Origin: Smittia aterrima
Lineage: Eukaryota; Arthropoda; Insecta; Diptera; Chironomidae
Reading direction: 5' to 3'
NCBI GenBank assembly: GCA_033063855.1
Contig: CP093829.1
Location: forward strand, 22,909,537-22,973,536
DNA length: 64,000 nucleotides
Within the stretch, counting starts at the first letter, position 1, and every line of letters begins with the position of its first letter. Both the position numbers and the translations under genes were made by a program. Of the stretch, positions 1-13,200 are shown in pieces. Under the pieces are notes generated by a model. The model was not told the origin of the DNA, made no database searches, and saw only the letters and a list, made by a program, of their open reading frames with translations.

Positions 1-2640
1 AATGATTAAGAATGAAGACGTAAATGAACGTTTCTTGGGTTTAATGATAATGATAGACTGAAACCCAAAACAGATTTTCATTCACAATTAAATCCAACGG
101 ATGCTCTACGTATCTCTCTTTTGACTGCGAACTTTCGTTTCTCGCCATTTCGTGTTCATTGTAGTGAACAAACATTTCTCAGCAACCACTCGCCAAATAT
201 TTGAATGAGAAACTTTTAAGCAAGAAGAATGCGAAGCGTAATAAATCACTTTGATGATTTATTATGATCACCCCGCGAAGCTCATGAATAATTTTCCGTA
301 AACTTTAAGATCGAGAGAAAAAAAAGTTTCACTCAACGTTTCACAAATAAAAAATCCTGTTAGTCCGCACGAAAGATTTGTTTGTAAAGCGCAAAAATGA
401 TCAATTGCAGATGAGACCAAAGAATCGACCCCTCGACTTGTACTCAGAGAATATGCTCGTAATAAAAAAGAATTAAACTTCCATAATCCGACACGCATCA
501 AATGTTAACTAATTGCAAGGCATACACAATGACTCCCGTCCCTTCAGCTTCTCTCATAAAAAACAAACCCTCGATGATGTTAGGATCACATAAAATCAAA
601 ACTATTAATATCAAATATGTTTTTTAAGTAGATTTGCGTAACGAGCGCACTTTTGATTTATCACGTGCTTCGCTGGCACTTTTCAATTATTTATTTCTTT
701 GGTACTACAGACGGCACTAGACTTCCCAGGAAAATTCAATTCATTGTTTTTCAATTTTCCTTCTGGGACGAAGCAACCTCTTTTGGCTTCAAATAATTCA
801 ACGAGTGATGAAAATAAATTCACAACTTGATATGTGAAACGTAACGAGAGGGAGAGAATTTTCCTACCTACACTTTTCACGAAAGGTTGCAGCATTGTTC
901 GATATTCCACCCGCTGCGGTGCCGCTTGTTGTAAGAAGAGATCTCGGAAGTTGTTTGTGAAATTGTTTAATGCACGTGTGCGTCTATCGTCAACTCGGGG
1001 ATCGTAAGAACATTAAACTCGCTAAAGTGGGTTTATTAAAAAGAATTTGGATTTGTAAAAAGAGAATTTGCTTAGCGCACGTGACCTTTGTTTTTTTTAT
1101 GAAAGCCTCTTGAGATGTGAAAACGAAATAATTCGGCCGGAGAACAAGAGCAAAACAAATTGTGACCTCATTAAAAAACCAACTTTTCCAACGTTTCACC
1201 CTTCGACGATTTTTATTCGACAAAGATTTTCCTTTTCGCCATTTTTAAAGAAGTTTCCTTTTAGCTTTTCCGTCTTGAATGGCTCAGCATGGAAACGAAA
1301 TTGTATCCTTTTAGCACAACCTGCGAAGCATGAAAGCGAAACGTCGAATAAATCTCATTTAGGGGAAGAAAATCTTCCGAGAGAGAAAATCTGACAAAAG
1401 AAAAGTCTATAGAGCTTTTCCTGCTTAGCATCGACATGGTGACTTGTTCTCATTATTTTCCGATACTTGATCCTGTTATCCTTGACAGTTTTCGTCTGAG
1501 CATGAAGCTCAAACGTTGACACAACAATCGTGAATAGCGAGAAACGTCGCATGTTCAATCGGAGACAGAAATTGATTCCGAGAGAGATGAAAATTACATT
1601 TGCCGTTATACAATTCACCAATAATTGATATGTGTCATTGCTTTGCTTTTCTGAAGAACTCATCAAGTGACCTAATTCGAAGAGAAGAACGAGGAAAGGA
1701 GACTGCAACAGCAAATAACATCTTGCAGTGGAATCGAAATTGCTTTTGATTGATTTTAATTTCATTTCGCCTTTCGGGCAAATCTCGCCGACGGTTCGAA
1801 ATAATTTGAGAGTCTCGGGATTGAGAAGCCGCTAGCAGTCGAAAGGACACAAAGTCGAGTAATAATCACGTCTCTTTCGCAACAAAGCAAGAGGTTTAGT
1901 TTCGTCAGAAAAGTTCTTGAGATTCATTGAAGTTTATCAATTGCAGCGGCTCATTGAAGAAACTGTCGAATCATCTGAACAAACAAAGAGTGATTGCTTA
2001 AAACTGATAAGATCGAGGAAGAAGATTCCATCAAATACAGAAGCTATAATCATGACTTCTTTATAATTGCATATCATTATGAAATGAGACAGCGAATTGG
2101 AGAATCAGAGAGAACTTTCATGTCTGGAGCTCGCCTGAAGGGAAACAAATCGTCAAGACGTGAATGAAACAATTTAATAACAGACTTGTGTCGTTCGACT
2201 GGCGAAGAAGTGAAAAGGAAAAGTTTCTCGTTCTGTAATTTTCACTGAGAAGGTTCAGAGAAAGTATAACGAAGACAATAAGGATTCCACTTGACGCAAC
2301 GTGTGAACCTTAGCGCCTTCCAAGGATAACGAGCCCCTTGCTTTGATGTTTTTCTTAAAGTTTTCTTTGTTCATCGGATCTGGATCCTTTCTAATTGGAA
2401 CGCTTGTAAAGGAGGCGGTGACGCTCATCGTCGATGACTCGTCAGCACTTTTAATCATTCAAGTGGATAAGGATTCATCGGCAAAGTCGAAGCGGTTCAT
2501 CTAACGGCTTGATCATCACGAAACTTTATTCGCGAACGGGATAAAAAAAAGTTCTTCGTGCGAAACAAAAACTCGATAATAACAGACTTTGAGAAGCTTT
2601 GATTGATTTCCAGTGTGAGTGAAATTATTAAAAGAAAAAA
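1..2640. other. Intergenic spacer downstream of apterous
   Basis: AT-rich sequence with no open frame that looks coding: no recognisable domain and no run of splice-compatible exons on either strand. It contains poly-A and poly-T tracts only. It could hold distal regulatory DNA of apterous or of a gene beyond the left edge, but nothing in it identifies an element. Confidence 0.5.
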
Positions 2641-3090
2641 AATTGTTACATCTCATATGATTCGGACGCACATTCTATAATGGGATTCGAACCCAAGACC
2701 TTTAGATCAAAATTTTATGTTTCTTCCTTGAAGTGTCGTCCAATGTCCAATAACCTTCAATTCTAACTGTAAATGAACTTGACAGAATTGTCTTTATCAA
2801 CACAAGAATCCTCATTCAAAGAGATTGAGGAAAGAGACTGCGATACAATTAAAAGAAAAAAAAATCTGAATTTTTTGACACATTCAATATCAATACAGTA
2901 ATTTAAACTCGTTTTCGGGATTCGAACCCAAGACCTTCGGATCAAAATTTATTTTTCTTCATTGAAGTGTCGTTCAAAAACCTTCAATTCTAACTGTAAA
3001 TGAACTTGGCAGAATTGTCTTTATCAATACAAGAATTTCCACACTGAATCCTCATTCAAAGAGAATGACGAAAGAGACTGAAAGACAAAA
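2640..3090 (-). repeat. Two tandem tRNA-like (SINE-type) repeat copies
   Basis: Two direct copies about 235 bp apart (core about 2682-2860 and 2917-3082). Each carries, on the minus strand, a Pol III B-box-like TTGGGTTCGAATCCC preceded by TTTTGATC, which resembles the anticodon-arm/T-arm part of a tRNA. Downstream on the same strand each has a long T run ending TTTTCTTTTAAT, as expected of a Pol III terminator. The flanks also match, for example the segment reading CCTTCAATTCTAACTGTAAA on the plus strand. The A box is degenerate. Best reading: tRNA-derived SINE or tRNA pseudogene duplicated in tandem; the family is not identified. Confidence 0.55.
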
Positions 3091-4267
3091 GATCAGCACA
3101 CGTCATAATTTCCAGTAGCCGAATGTCAGGTAATTTTTATCGAAAGAGGAGAAAGAAAGACAAGAATTTAATTATAGTTGATTTTTGATCGGCTGCTGCT
3201 CTCCGTTCGCCTTTCTGTGGAGTCATATTGACCTTAAAAGAAACTCGGCGCATAAAAAAATATTCTTGATCGGCAAGATGTCTTTATGAATATCTCAATC
3301 ATCGCGATATTCTCGTGAGAAGAAGAAATAATAAAATTCTAGATCGTGATCGAGCAATAAAGGAAGATTATTAATGATAGTAGTTTACAATCCACAATAG
3401 TCATTCGGTTGTTCGAGGAATGTTTTTCTGTATCGAGAGACAAAATCTTCGCTCTTCCGACATCTCCGAGTCGACAAGTCAATATTTATTGAAACTTCTG
3501 TTTCGAATATCGCTGAGAAATGATGAATAGCTGTCGATGGACGGATAATAGATCGACAGACTGCTCGGATGGCGGAATGGAAATCAACGTCGTGATTATC
3601 TGCGTCTGGGAATCCAAGACAAACTGAAAGCGAAAATCGAGTGTCAAGGTCTCACGAAATATCTTTTCAAATAAAAACTTTTATTTTCATTCATCATTTA
3701 GCTTATCAGACTATCATCGAAAATACTTTAAATTAAATGGATTCGGTTAAGGTTACAGCTTAAGCCTTAACGACGGAAAAATCAATTTTCCGATAAATCG
3801 GTTTACGTATGTACGTTGCATGGGGAAAGATTAATTATCAATTAAAACTTAGGAGCTAAACTTTGTTTAACATTTTATTCAAATGGTACAGTTCAGTTCG
3901 GCATGTTGCATGAAAGTTTCTATGCAAATTAAAATGTTTTTTTTAGAGCCTTGTTCACTTCACCGCTACACTGCAAATTAAAATGAAATTTCCACGTTTG
4001 TGCCTGCGCGACGACGAGAAATTCTCGCAACTTAATTAGTTTAATTACAAATTAATTCTCTTTCTACTTTTTTTTTGCGTAGCCGACAAAGTTGTGAAAG
4101 CAGGTTTGATTAAAAAACACTTTAAGGTAGTTTGTGCATCTGTTGTCGCTTCACGCCTTCGCTGCTCATTATTTTCATGCAGTTTATGGTCTCGCTTGCG
4201 ATGCTCCAATTGATGAAGCTTCACGATAACAAATTCGGAAAACCTTTTGAGTTCACGTGCAGTCTCT
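3091..4267. other. Apterous 3' UTR and flank, no gene seen
   Basis: No coding signal. Reading leftward from the apterous stop codon, a minus-strand AATAAA lies near 3677-3682, so the apterous 3' UTR may reach about 0.6 kb past the stop. No other element is recognisable. Confidence 0.4.
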
Positions 4268-7200
4268 TCACTCCAACGACGTTGGCGATTGTGGTCCTAG
4301 CATGTAGGAAGGGCTGTGCGGGTTGTAAGTGTCCAGATCAATAGAACCTTCGCCTTTCTCGCCATCCATCGACTTTCCCTCCTGCTTCATCATCATGCGA
4401 CGCCATTTTGCGCGAGCATTTTGAAACCAAACCTGAACGAATTCGCGGAGAAAAGAAGAGAAGACGAAGATGAAATAAAATGCATTGAAAGCGCATAAAA
4501 AAATAAATCAAAGATAAGCGCTCGGTGAAGCGAAAGCGAATGAATTATGAAGACTAAGCCACACACACACTCGTGAAGCGCCTTCTAAATAATCCGCAAA
4601 CATTGCTTCAATCTCTCACCTGAAGAACTCTCTTTGGGAGACCAGTCTTTTGCGACAATTGCTTCAAGTCCTTGGCATCCGGATTGTGATTTATCGCAAA
4701 GTACGATTTCATTGTTCGCAACTGATGATGCTTAAACGATGTTCGCATACGTTTTGTACGTGACGATGCACTGCCCATACTGCCACGACCGAATCCCATG
4801 TCCATGTATTCTGAATTCAAATCTGCAATGGGAGATAAAGAAATTAAAAATTACGAAATACATTTTGCGACAAGATTCGAGATTGCCGATTACATTTCTT
4901 TCTCTTTATCTTATGATTTATTGCTACTTGATCGTTATTTAATTAAACATCTTATTTCGAAGCTGCTTGCGCCGTAGCTGAGCTGTCATGAGGTAGCAAG
5001 ATTCATGAAATGCCTTCGCCGTCGACAGTGAGTCAGACTATATCGGCTTTCAAAGATCTGAGGAGATGAAGACGGAGAATGTTTCTCGATTCGACGATGA
5101 TGACTTTAGAGCTATTTAAATCCGTTTATTTTGGCTACCGTGAGCCAGCATCTTTCCTCATTTCTTCCACCGTCATTCTCATCTCAAAAACCCTTTTGTT
5201 CATTCCAAGCATTCTTACAATTCAACTCATGAACCGCAAGCATTTGTGTTCTCGTTTCTCATGAGCCCATAAGAGGCACAAATCTATTCGGAAGCTCGCC
5301 GTCGTTTGGCAACGCATCGGCAGCAGTGAAAATTATACTCGAGTCAAAGTTATTTTAAATTATAATGAAGGAATTATTAGTGAAACGAGTCTGTGGTAGC
5401 TTGAGCGTTGTTATGATTATGTTCTCTTGTTCAAGATAAAGCAGAGCGAGAATTGATTTGTCAGTGATGTGATTGAAAAATTTTCGTTTCCTTATTCCTC
5501 AGACCGCGAGACGTAATTTACGAATAATCCCAAGGTCATAAATGTTTTTTTAAAGAAGCAATTTCGCTTCTCAAACTCATCTAAAAACAATAACTTTAAA
5601 ATGAAAATCTTGTTTTTTTCTTAATTCATTTATCGGTTTATGTTTTAATTCCGCTCTTTGATTGTAGAGTCGTATAATTACATCGCTTTTATCGGTTGCC
5701 ATTCAATATTATGATTTGTTTCTTCATCATCGTTTGCTGCCGTCATATTTCCACGATGTCTCGCTTTGTTTTCTCCATCATGTCGATGCATAAAGCGTCA
5801 ATGGATCTTTGCATTCTTCTGCGCATGCATTTGAAATCGAGAGGAATGTTACTGAATGATGGCGCCGTCGTTGAGCTAGTGACTTCAATTCAATGAATTG
5901 AAAGAACCTCATGACGCTTGACGTTTCATTTCGAAATCAATAAAAAAGCGTTTTCTCATTCTCGCTCTGCAAAATGCAATGCGATGAAACAAAAACGAAT
6001 ATGAATTATTGCTCATCATAAAACGATTCAACTTCCACGAATGTTTTATTACTCTACATCTCGAAGAATGCCCTGGCGAGAGTCTGACGCTGATTTTACG
6101 AGCAACTCTTCGCGTTCATCTCACAAAGACTTCACTTTTATGATCATTACATGTATCATTCTAATAAAACGAGATACGAGCGCTCTCCTCCTTCAATAAA
6201 ACATCGCCAGCTCCGCTTTGCAGACGACGCGAAATCTTTGATATGCTTGCGAAGCGAAGAAGGATTTTTATGACTTCAGTGTCTAGATTATGTTGTTTGC
6301 CTTTGAAGCTCCTGAGGCCACAAAATCCTCAAAAGAAATTTTCTTTGTCTTCGACAATATTATCGACTCAATGCTAAACATTTTATATTCACTCCCTTCC
6401 AACAACAATATTTGAGGATCCTTTCGGTCCCTTTCATGAAGAAGTTCATTTCGCACTTCGATCTTTAAATTCTTCTCACAGAGATTTTCCTTTTCTTCTT
6501 GTTTTCGTTGAGCAGAAGAATTTGTTTGAATAATTTATTATAGGGCAATCGGGTAGACTTCAATTCGGAAGGCACCCCATTGAGCTAGGCAGTCCAATGT
6601 TGACTAATAAATTATCATCATCGTGAAGATGCTTCTGATTACTCTTCGTCCATCACGTTGCTTTCAAGTTTGACTAAACAGTTTTATTGACAAACGATTG
6701 TAAATCTTTATAGCGCAAAATTTCGCTGAATAAATTTTGTGATCGCGTGGGAAAGTCTTGAAAAGATTTGAAGCTTCGAAAGCACCGTCAGATTTATGAG
6801 ATGAGTCTAGTGACTTAGAAAATTACACGACTCATCAACAAATATTTTGTTTGTAAAGCAAAGCGCAGCAATCTTTCATAAATAAATTCACTTACGAGGA
6901 AAACGAGCCGCTAAAAGTCGTTTCTCTTAAATTTCCCATGAAGAAAAATCACATGCGACGTATTTAAATTCGTCGTGTCGACAGGGTTAAGCTGTGTGTT
7001 CACCAGGTATTAAACACTAAAGCGTGGGCGTCCCCTGACAACTGCCGCAGATCGTTTGTCTTTGAACTTTGCGAAATTCTGCTTCTCGTCAAACATTCTC
7101 TCGCTTTCGAAAATAGTTTTGTTTCTCATCAATCGCACGCAAGAGAAGAAGCAGTTGCGGTAAGAGAATATTGACTTGACGTTGTCACTTCTCCTGACAA

Positions 7201-10200
7201 GTCGCGCGAAAAGGCGAACGACGATGAAAATAAACGTACGACGAAGAGAGAAAGATACAAAAGAACCAGTCATTCACACCCATCAAACAATTGTGTTATC
7301 AGACATCTGGCGACTCGTTGACTGTCTACAAATATCTTCTGCTTCCTTCATTCGAACGCGACGAATGCGTCGAACACATTTCATGAAGAAAAACTAGATC
7401 GTTTGTTGGTACATCGTCGATGAATATTTATAAACAATCATCTCTCGAGTGAGTGACGATGACGACGAGTTTTGAATATCACTCACTTTTATTTTCTTGT
7501 GACGAATGATGTTGTCAAAAGAAACATTGATATCCATCACTTCGAATCCATGTCCAAGGATGAACATTCTTGTTACACAATCGGAATGACACGATAATCA
7601 TGTAAAAATAATTTCCACTTCATTTCTTAATTGAATAAATTACAACGTTTGTGTCTTCTCTTTGACTTTTCTGTTGATCTGCTGAATCATTTTACAACTT
7701 GCAAGTTGCGAATGAAAGTCAAACTCAGTTGGAATCCATTATTCATTTCACTTTAATATTTTTCCCAGCGAACGCGAAAAACATGAAACAGAAATTTTTG
7801 TTTGTTTTCGAGGAACTTAAGTCGCTTTCGAGTAAAGCCGAAGAAAAAAAATTTGTGAAGAAGTCATTTTTCATTTAAAAAAGTTTAAAAAACATTTCGC
7901 TTCTTAAGCTGATTAATGATGATTTTATGTTTCACATTATCATACATTAAGCTCGTTCATTCAAGCCAACTCATTCAAGACGCTGCGCTTAGTGGTTTTA
8001 TTGCTTTGAACGTCAACGGAGCTTGATTAAATTATGAAAAAAAAAATTTGCTTTTGAAGTTCGTGAATGAAATCAACTCGGAAATGATTTCAAGTTCATC
8101 AGGACCAATTAGAAAGTTATCATCGTCATGTTATCAAAGTGCAAACGGAAGTTGTTCGATATTATTTCTGATAATTCGTTAACATCAAATAAAATAATTG
8201 CAACAAAGCAAAGTCATCGCGATCAACTCAAAACCCCGACGGCAATCAATCAGAGGAGAGAAGATGAAAATTGTCTACGAGCTAACGTGCACTTCATGCA
8301 TTATTTAAAGCAACGAGCGACGCAAAAAAAAACTCTCTGAATGTTGGAACATGACGAACGAATAGTTTCTGATGTTGCAACTGTAAGTTGAAGGAAAACT
8401 GAGATGAAAACCAGAATTTCCCAGAAAGAAATCAACGATTTGAAAGTTAAAAACTAAAGTTCAACGATTTCTTTGGAATCTCTTTCCAACTGGGCTTCAA
8501 CAACAAAGTTACTTCTCCATTGTTTCCTCAGCTAAAATATGTTTCAATGAGCAACGCAACTCGCTTCTGTATTCGAAGTATTCGAACGCATTGAAAAATC
8601 GTTTTCAGAAAGAGTGAGAGAGAGAAATGCGAACTAAATAACTGACATGTTTTGAATAAGCTTAGCGAGAGATAAGATTAGTAATGAAGGCACACACTTA
8701 CAGAACTCACCTAGATTAGCTGTCATTGCCTCGATATCTTTGGGCTTTCGTTTACGTGGACGACCTTTCTGTCTCGGCTGTTGCGGTAGGCCAACGTTTG
8801 ATGCTGATGAACTCAGATGTTGACCATGAGCGCCGTAGAAGCCAGTGTCGAGGTTCGACAAGTCGCTGGGACTTGATGGTGCATTAGGTGAATCACAGTA
8901 GGGATTTGACGGCGTGTACGAGCATGGGAAGGGGCTCGATGTGGACGGGTCAATCGAGACATCAAAATGTAACCTTCGGGATGAGAATGATCGTAAAACG
9001 TTTTATTACACACATTTGCAAGCCACATTAAACTTTTTGCGAACGTTTCAGTTCATGGAAATCTTTTTATTGGACTCACCTGCAATAAACCGCTGAGCTG
9101 CGGATTCCAAACTGGTCGCCTTTGTTGAGAAGTTGATTGCAGATTGCACATGAGAAACATTGAATGTGATAGACGAGATGTCGAGCACGCATCACCAACT
9201 CAGAGGAACTGATTGAAGCCAGACACTTCGAGCAACGTCTTGCTCCATAAATTCTGCAAACGAAAGAAGATAAAAGAGATTAGTTAAACGGTTTGGTGTG
9301 AATTTAATATTTTGTTAGTGAACACAAAGGTCAATCGTAAAGTTTCGATCGTAAAACTTTTTTTAAAGCGAAGAGAGTTTTGTTTTCATTTCAAACAAAA
9401 AATTCTTTGAATTCGAGTGGTCAAGGCTCAAGCCTGAGAATCTTCCAAATGATACGAATCGTGTCGATTAAAATTTTCAGCCAAGTTTGAGTGTTTTTTT
9501 ATGCTTGCACATTAACGTGTTTCCGTGTCTCGTAAAAGAGAGCTCAACTCGAAGTGAAGTCTTCATTCTGATGAAGTCAAATAATGGAAACTCAAAACTC
9601 TTTACGGCGACATGCGAGCATTAAAAACATTGAGAAATAAATCATGAGTGTTTAACTCGCGGAGAAAATTTTTCATGCTGCATTTTTCCAGTTTTTATTT
9701 CGAAATGAACCGAAGTTCCATATTTGGCTGAAGGCGTTCATCGCAATGGCTCTTTATATTTTGATGTCTTCATAAACGGCGACTTAACGATCTCGTCAAA
9801 AGGAGAATAAACTTATTGTGTTTGTGTGTCGAATCGCAATTGTCTCGGAGCATTAAAATTGTTCTAAGAGGCTCGCAAATCGTCGAGTGTTGTTGAATTA
9901 AAAGAAAATGAAATTCTGAGAAAGCTTTTCGAAGCGTTGCGATCAGATAGCGACTCTGATTATATTAAAAACTCATTAAAGGACCGTTTCCATCATAACG
10001 AGGCAGTTGTTCATCTTCTCGGACATAAAAGTCACAACTTCAAGCTGTGGAAATTGATTTATCATCCAAAGCAAGAAGGTCGTTAAACAACTGGAGCAGA
10101 GCAAGAAGAGATCACTTTCATTCAATTCAGTTCCTATCTCGTGCACTTTGTGTTTTCGTAATTGAGAGGGAAGAAATATGGGAAATTTATGATTCAAGAA

Positions 10201-13200
10201 GTTTTTATTACGATTTCATTATCGCTTTGAGATCGAGACAAATGAAAAAGGAGAGAAACGGCCTGCGAAAAGTCATAAAAGTCCGAAGTGGAGAAACCTT
10301 TCCGAGGCGCACCAGGCACAATTGTCTCAGCCCCATCCACCGCCAGTACATAAAACAGACTCGAAATTTACGACGAGAAATCTCTTTTTGAAGAATCTCC
10401 TTCACAAATATCATAAAAGCGATCGTTGGAGTTGCTCTGTTGGACGTTATAAAAAAATCGCCCTTTGAACGAGAACTTCTTCTGAGAAACAATTTTATTA
10501 CACGAAGAAATATTTTCGAAGGAATCGCATTCGATTGTTGTAAATTAAACAATAAAGGAAGAAAAGTTCTCCATTTTTTTCCTTCTCCTTCAAGATGAAA
10601 TGCTCGCGGGAATATTTTATGAATAAACCTGCGCTGAAGACTGCTGATTATCCATTTAACCGCCCCGAATCCAACCTGCAGTGGGATGAGACGAGTTCAG
10701 TTCGTTCAGACGACTATAATTAAACTCAAAACGTTGCACAATGATCCAAAGAAAAGCTAACTTCAAGACGAGACAACATTTATTGTTATTAATTACTGAG
10801 CAGCAAAGGATTGCAATGACGAATCGAAAAATGTTTCATCAATGAAGTTGAAGCAACCTTCAATCAATTGCAATGATTTTCACTGAAAAATTGAAATCTT
10901 CCTCTAACGATAAAACTATTTTCTCACATGAGTCTTCGTCTGGCCGTTGAATTGAGATCTCGACAGAGGAAAGGAGGTGTGACCAATCATTTGAAAGATA
11001 AAATTGAACATCAAGTGCTACTGTATTTCTCTTCCTTCATTCATTTTGCTGGCAAGCAGTCTTTAAGAACAGAAAATTACAGGCTTCACGCGAGACGTTT
11101 TCTTGAGCGTCTGTTTCCTCTTAATCATTGTTCTGTTCACTTCACTTGCTGTATTTCACATGGGAACATCGAGCGAGAGGTTTTTCTTTTCGGTTGGGCC
11201 ATAAACCACGAACGAAGCAAAGCGTTCGAGATGAAAGACGAACGGATTGAAACGAAGCAATGGTGGACGGACAAATTATAGACTTCTGTTTGAGCCCTTT
11301 CTTCTTCTTTCCGTTTGAAACAACCCGACGAAGTCGATGAAGTTGATTCGATTCTAATTTCATTCACAAACATTTGAGGAAGATTTAGAGTTTACCGAAG
11401 AATTCTCCTCGGGTTCCAAAATGCTAATCAATTCAATAAACAAGTGCAGTCAGCGAAACTCTCTTTGCTTTCTTAATTCTTACTGAAGGATGAATTGAAA
11501 TGGAGTCGATTACTCAAAGCATTCGTTCAAAGGCTTCATTAGGGAAAGATTAAAACTCAATTCGACTTAACTGTTAAAATTTCTTTTTAATTATTTAATG
11601 AATTCTCTGCGAAAACTTCGCCTCACCAAAACATGCTCTTTAACCGGATTAATGCACCGTGTAATTTACACTCCCCATCAGAGTTTCTTCCACATCAAGA
11701 CACATTTTAATTGAATGCAAATTCATAATTGCTTTTAACGATTAAGAATTAGCATAAATTTCCATCGAGAGTGTTGCGATAAGTTTTCACACAAAATTTG
11801 TCAAGTTAAGTGAGTGCGCAGCAATTATGTTTTAGAAGACGAACAATTACGAGAGAAATTCAACAAGCCATGAAGTTATGAACTGACAATGCTCATCACT
11901 CAAAGTCAGAGTCGCTTCGTGAGACGGAAAAACTATTGAGAGACTCATAGCTTTTCCGTCAATTTCCATGTCGACTCTTCATTGTGATCGCGACAAAAAG
12001 CGTTGAGAAAATATATTTCTCGCTTCTGTTGAGTTCCCATCGTGAATAAAACATTTAAATGCGTTACGTGAATATTCAATCAACGACGATGACTCAAAGT
12101 CCTTAAAAACCGACGAGGAGAATCCACAATCGAAGTGTTGACATGGTGCGCTATACAAACAACTCGACGCTTTGTATTTTGCTTTGCAAACGACACAAAC
12201 ACGTCAGAATGGATTTACCGGGGCGCTTACATTGTTATTCGTCGCTTTTGTTAGTGAAACGTATCCTGCTGCGATAATATGCGGTTTAGCAGCAATCTTT
12301 CCTCTCCCGAACAATGAAAACTGTTAGTTTAACATCTTTTATATTATTTGATCCTCCTCGTCTCTCTCAACTTTACTCTACAACTCGGAATGTGTTTATT
12401 TGCGTTTAGCTTTTCGTTTATTCAATATGCCAATTAAATTAAAATTTATTTCTCTCCCCTTTCATCCAAAACGATCCGTATTCGTTCTCATGAAGTGCAA
12501 GGGAAGGTTAAATTGAATCGAAATAATTTCTTGTGTGCGTGTGATGTTGTTCTGGTTGTTTGACGAGACGAATCAGTCGGAGATTTGTTTGACGGATCCT
12601 CCCATTTGACAGCAGTTGGTAACTCAATCACACACTGATGTGAACACATTTCACTACTTCGATCTCTTGTGGGAAAGATTCGTTGAAAATTGAAAAGTAT
12701 TTTGAAATTAGTCGAAACATAAATTTCATAAATTAAACGACACAATAATTAATTATGGAATTTAATTTATTGTTTCTACTTCGCATCCGACTCCAAGCAT
12801 TACATAAATTACAGAAAATGTTGACAATTCCTCGCCATAAATCTTTCGCTTCTCCTCTTCCTTCGTTCCAAGACCCGAATAAAAGAAAAATATAAAAACT
12901 ACTCGCAACTGCCTTCGCAATGAAAGTTTATGGAATGAAGAAACTTTAACAACAATTAATTTCATTCGGCAAAGTGCAATTCGTTGACACAAAAATCCGC
13001 ACCGTGAACATTGCAATCGTTCCAAATTCTATGCTGCAACCCGTTCATTACGATTGTCTTGAATCTGAAAAATCACTGAATGTGACAGCGAAGCAATTAC
13101 TTCGCTCGCTGTCGACAAAGTCATTTAATTTTTTCGGCATTTTTCCTTCTATGGCGCCGTCGAGAATGGTTGAGATTAGTAATGCTTGACCTAAAGCAGC

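Noticed and set aside
1355..1765. 136-codon minus-strand open frame in the left spacer
   Set aside because: No start context, domain, signal peptide or splice partner; composition matches AT-rich spacer.
4561..4573. Short AC dinucleotide run
   Set aside because: Only about six units inside an apterous intron; ordinary microsatellite.
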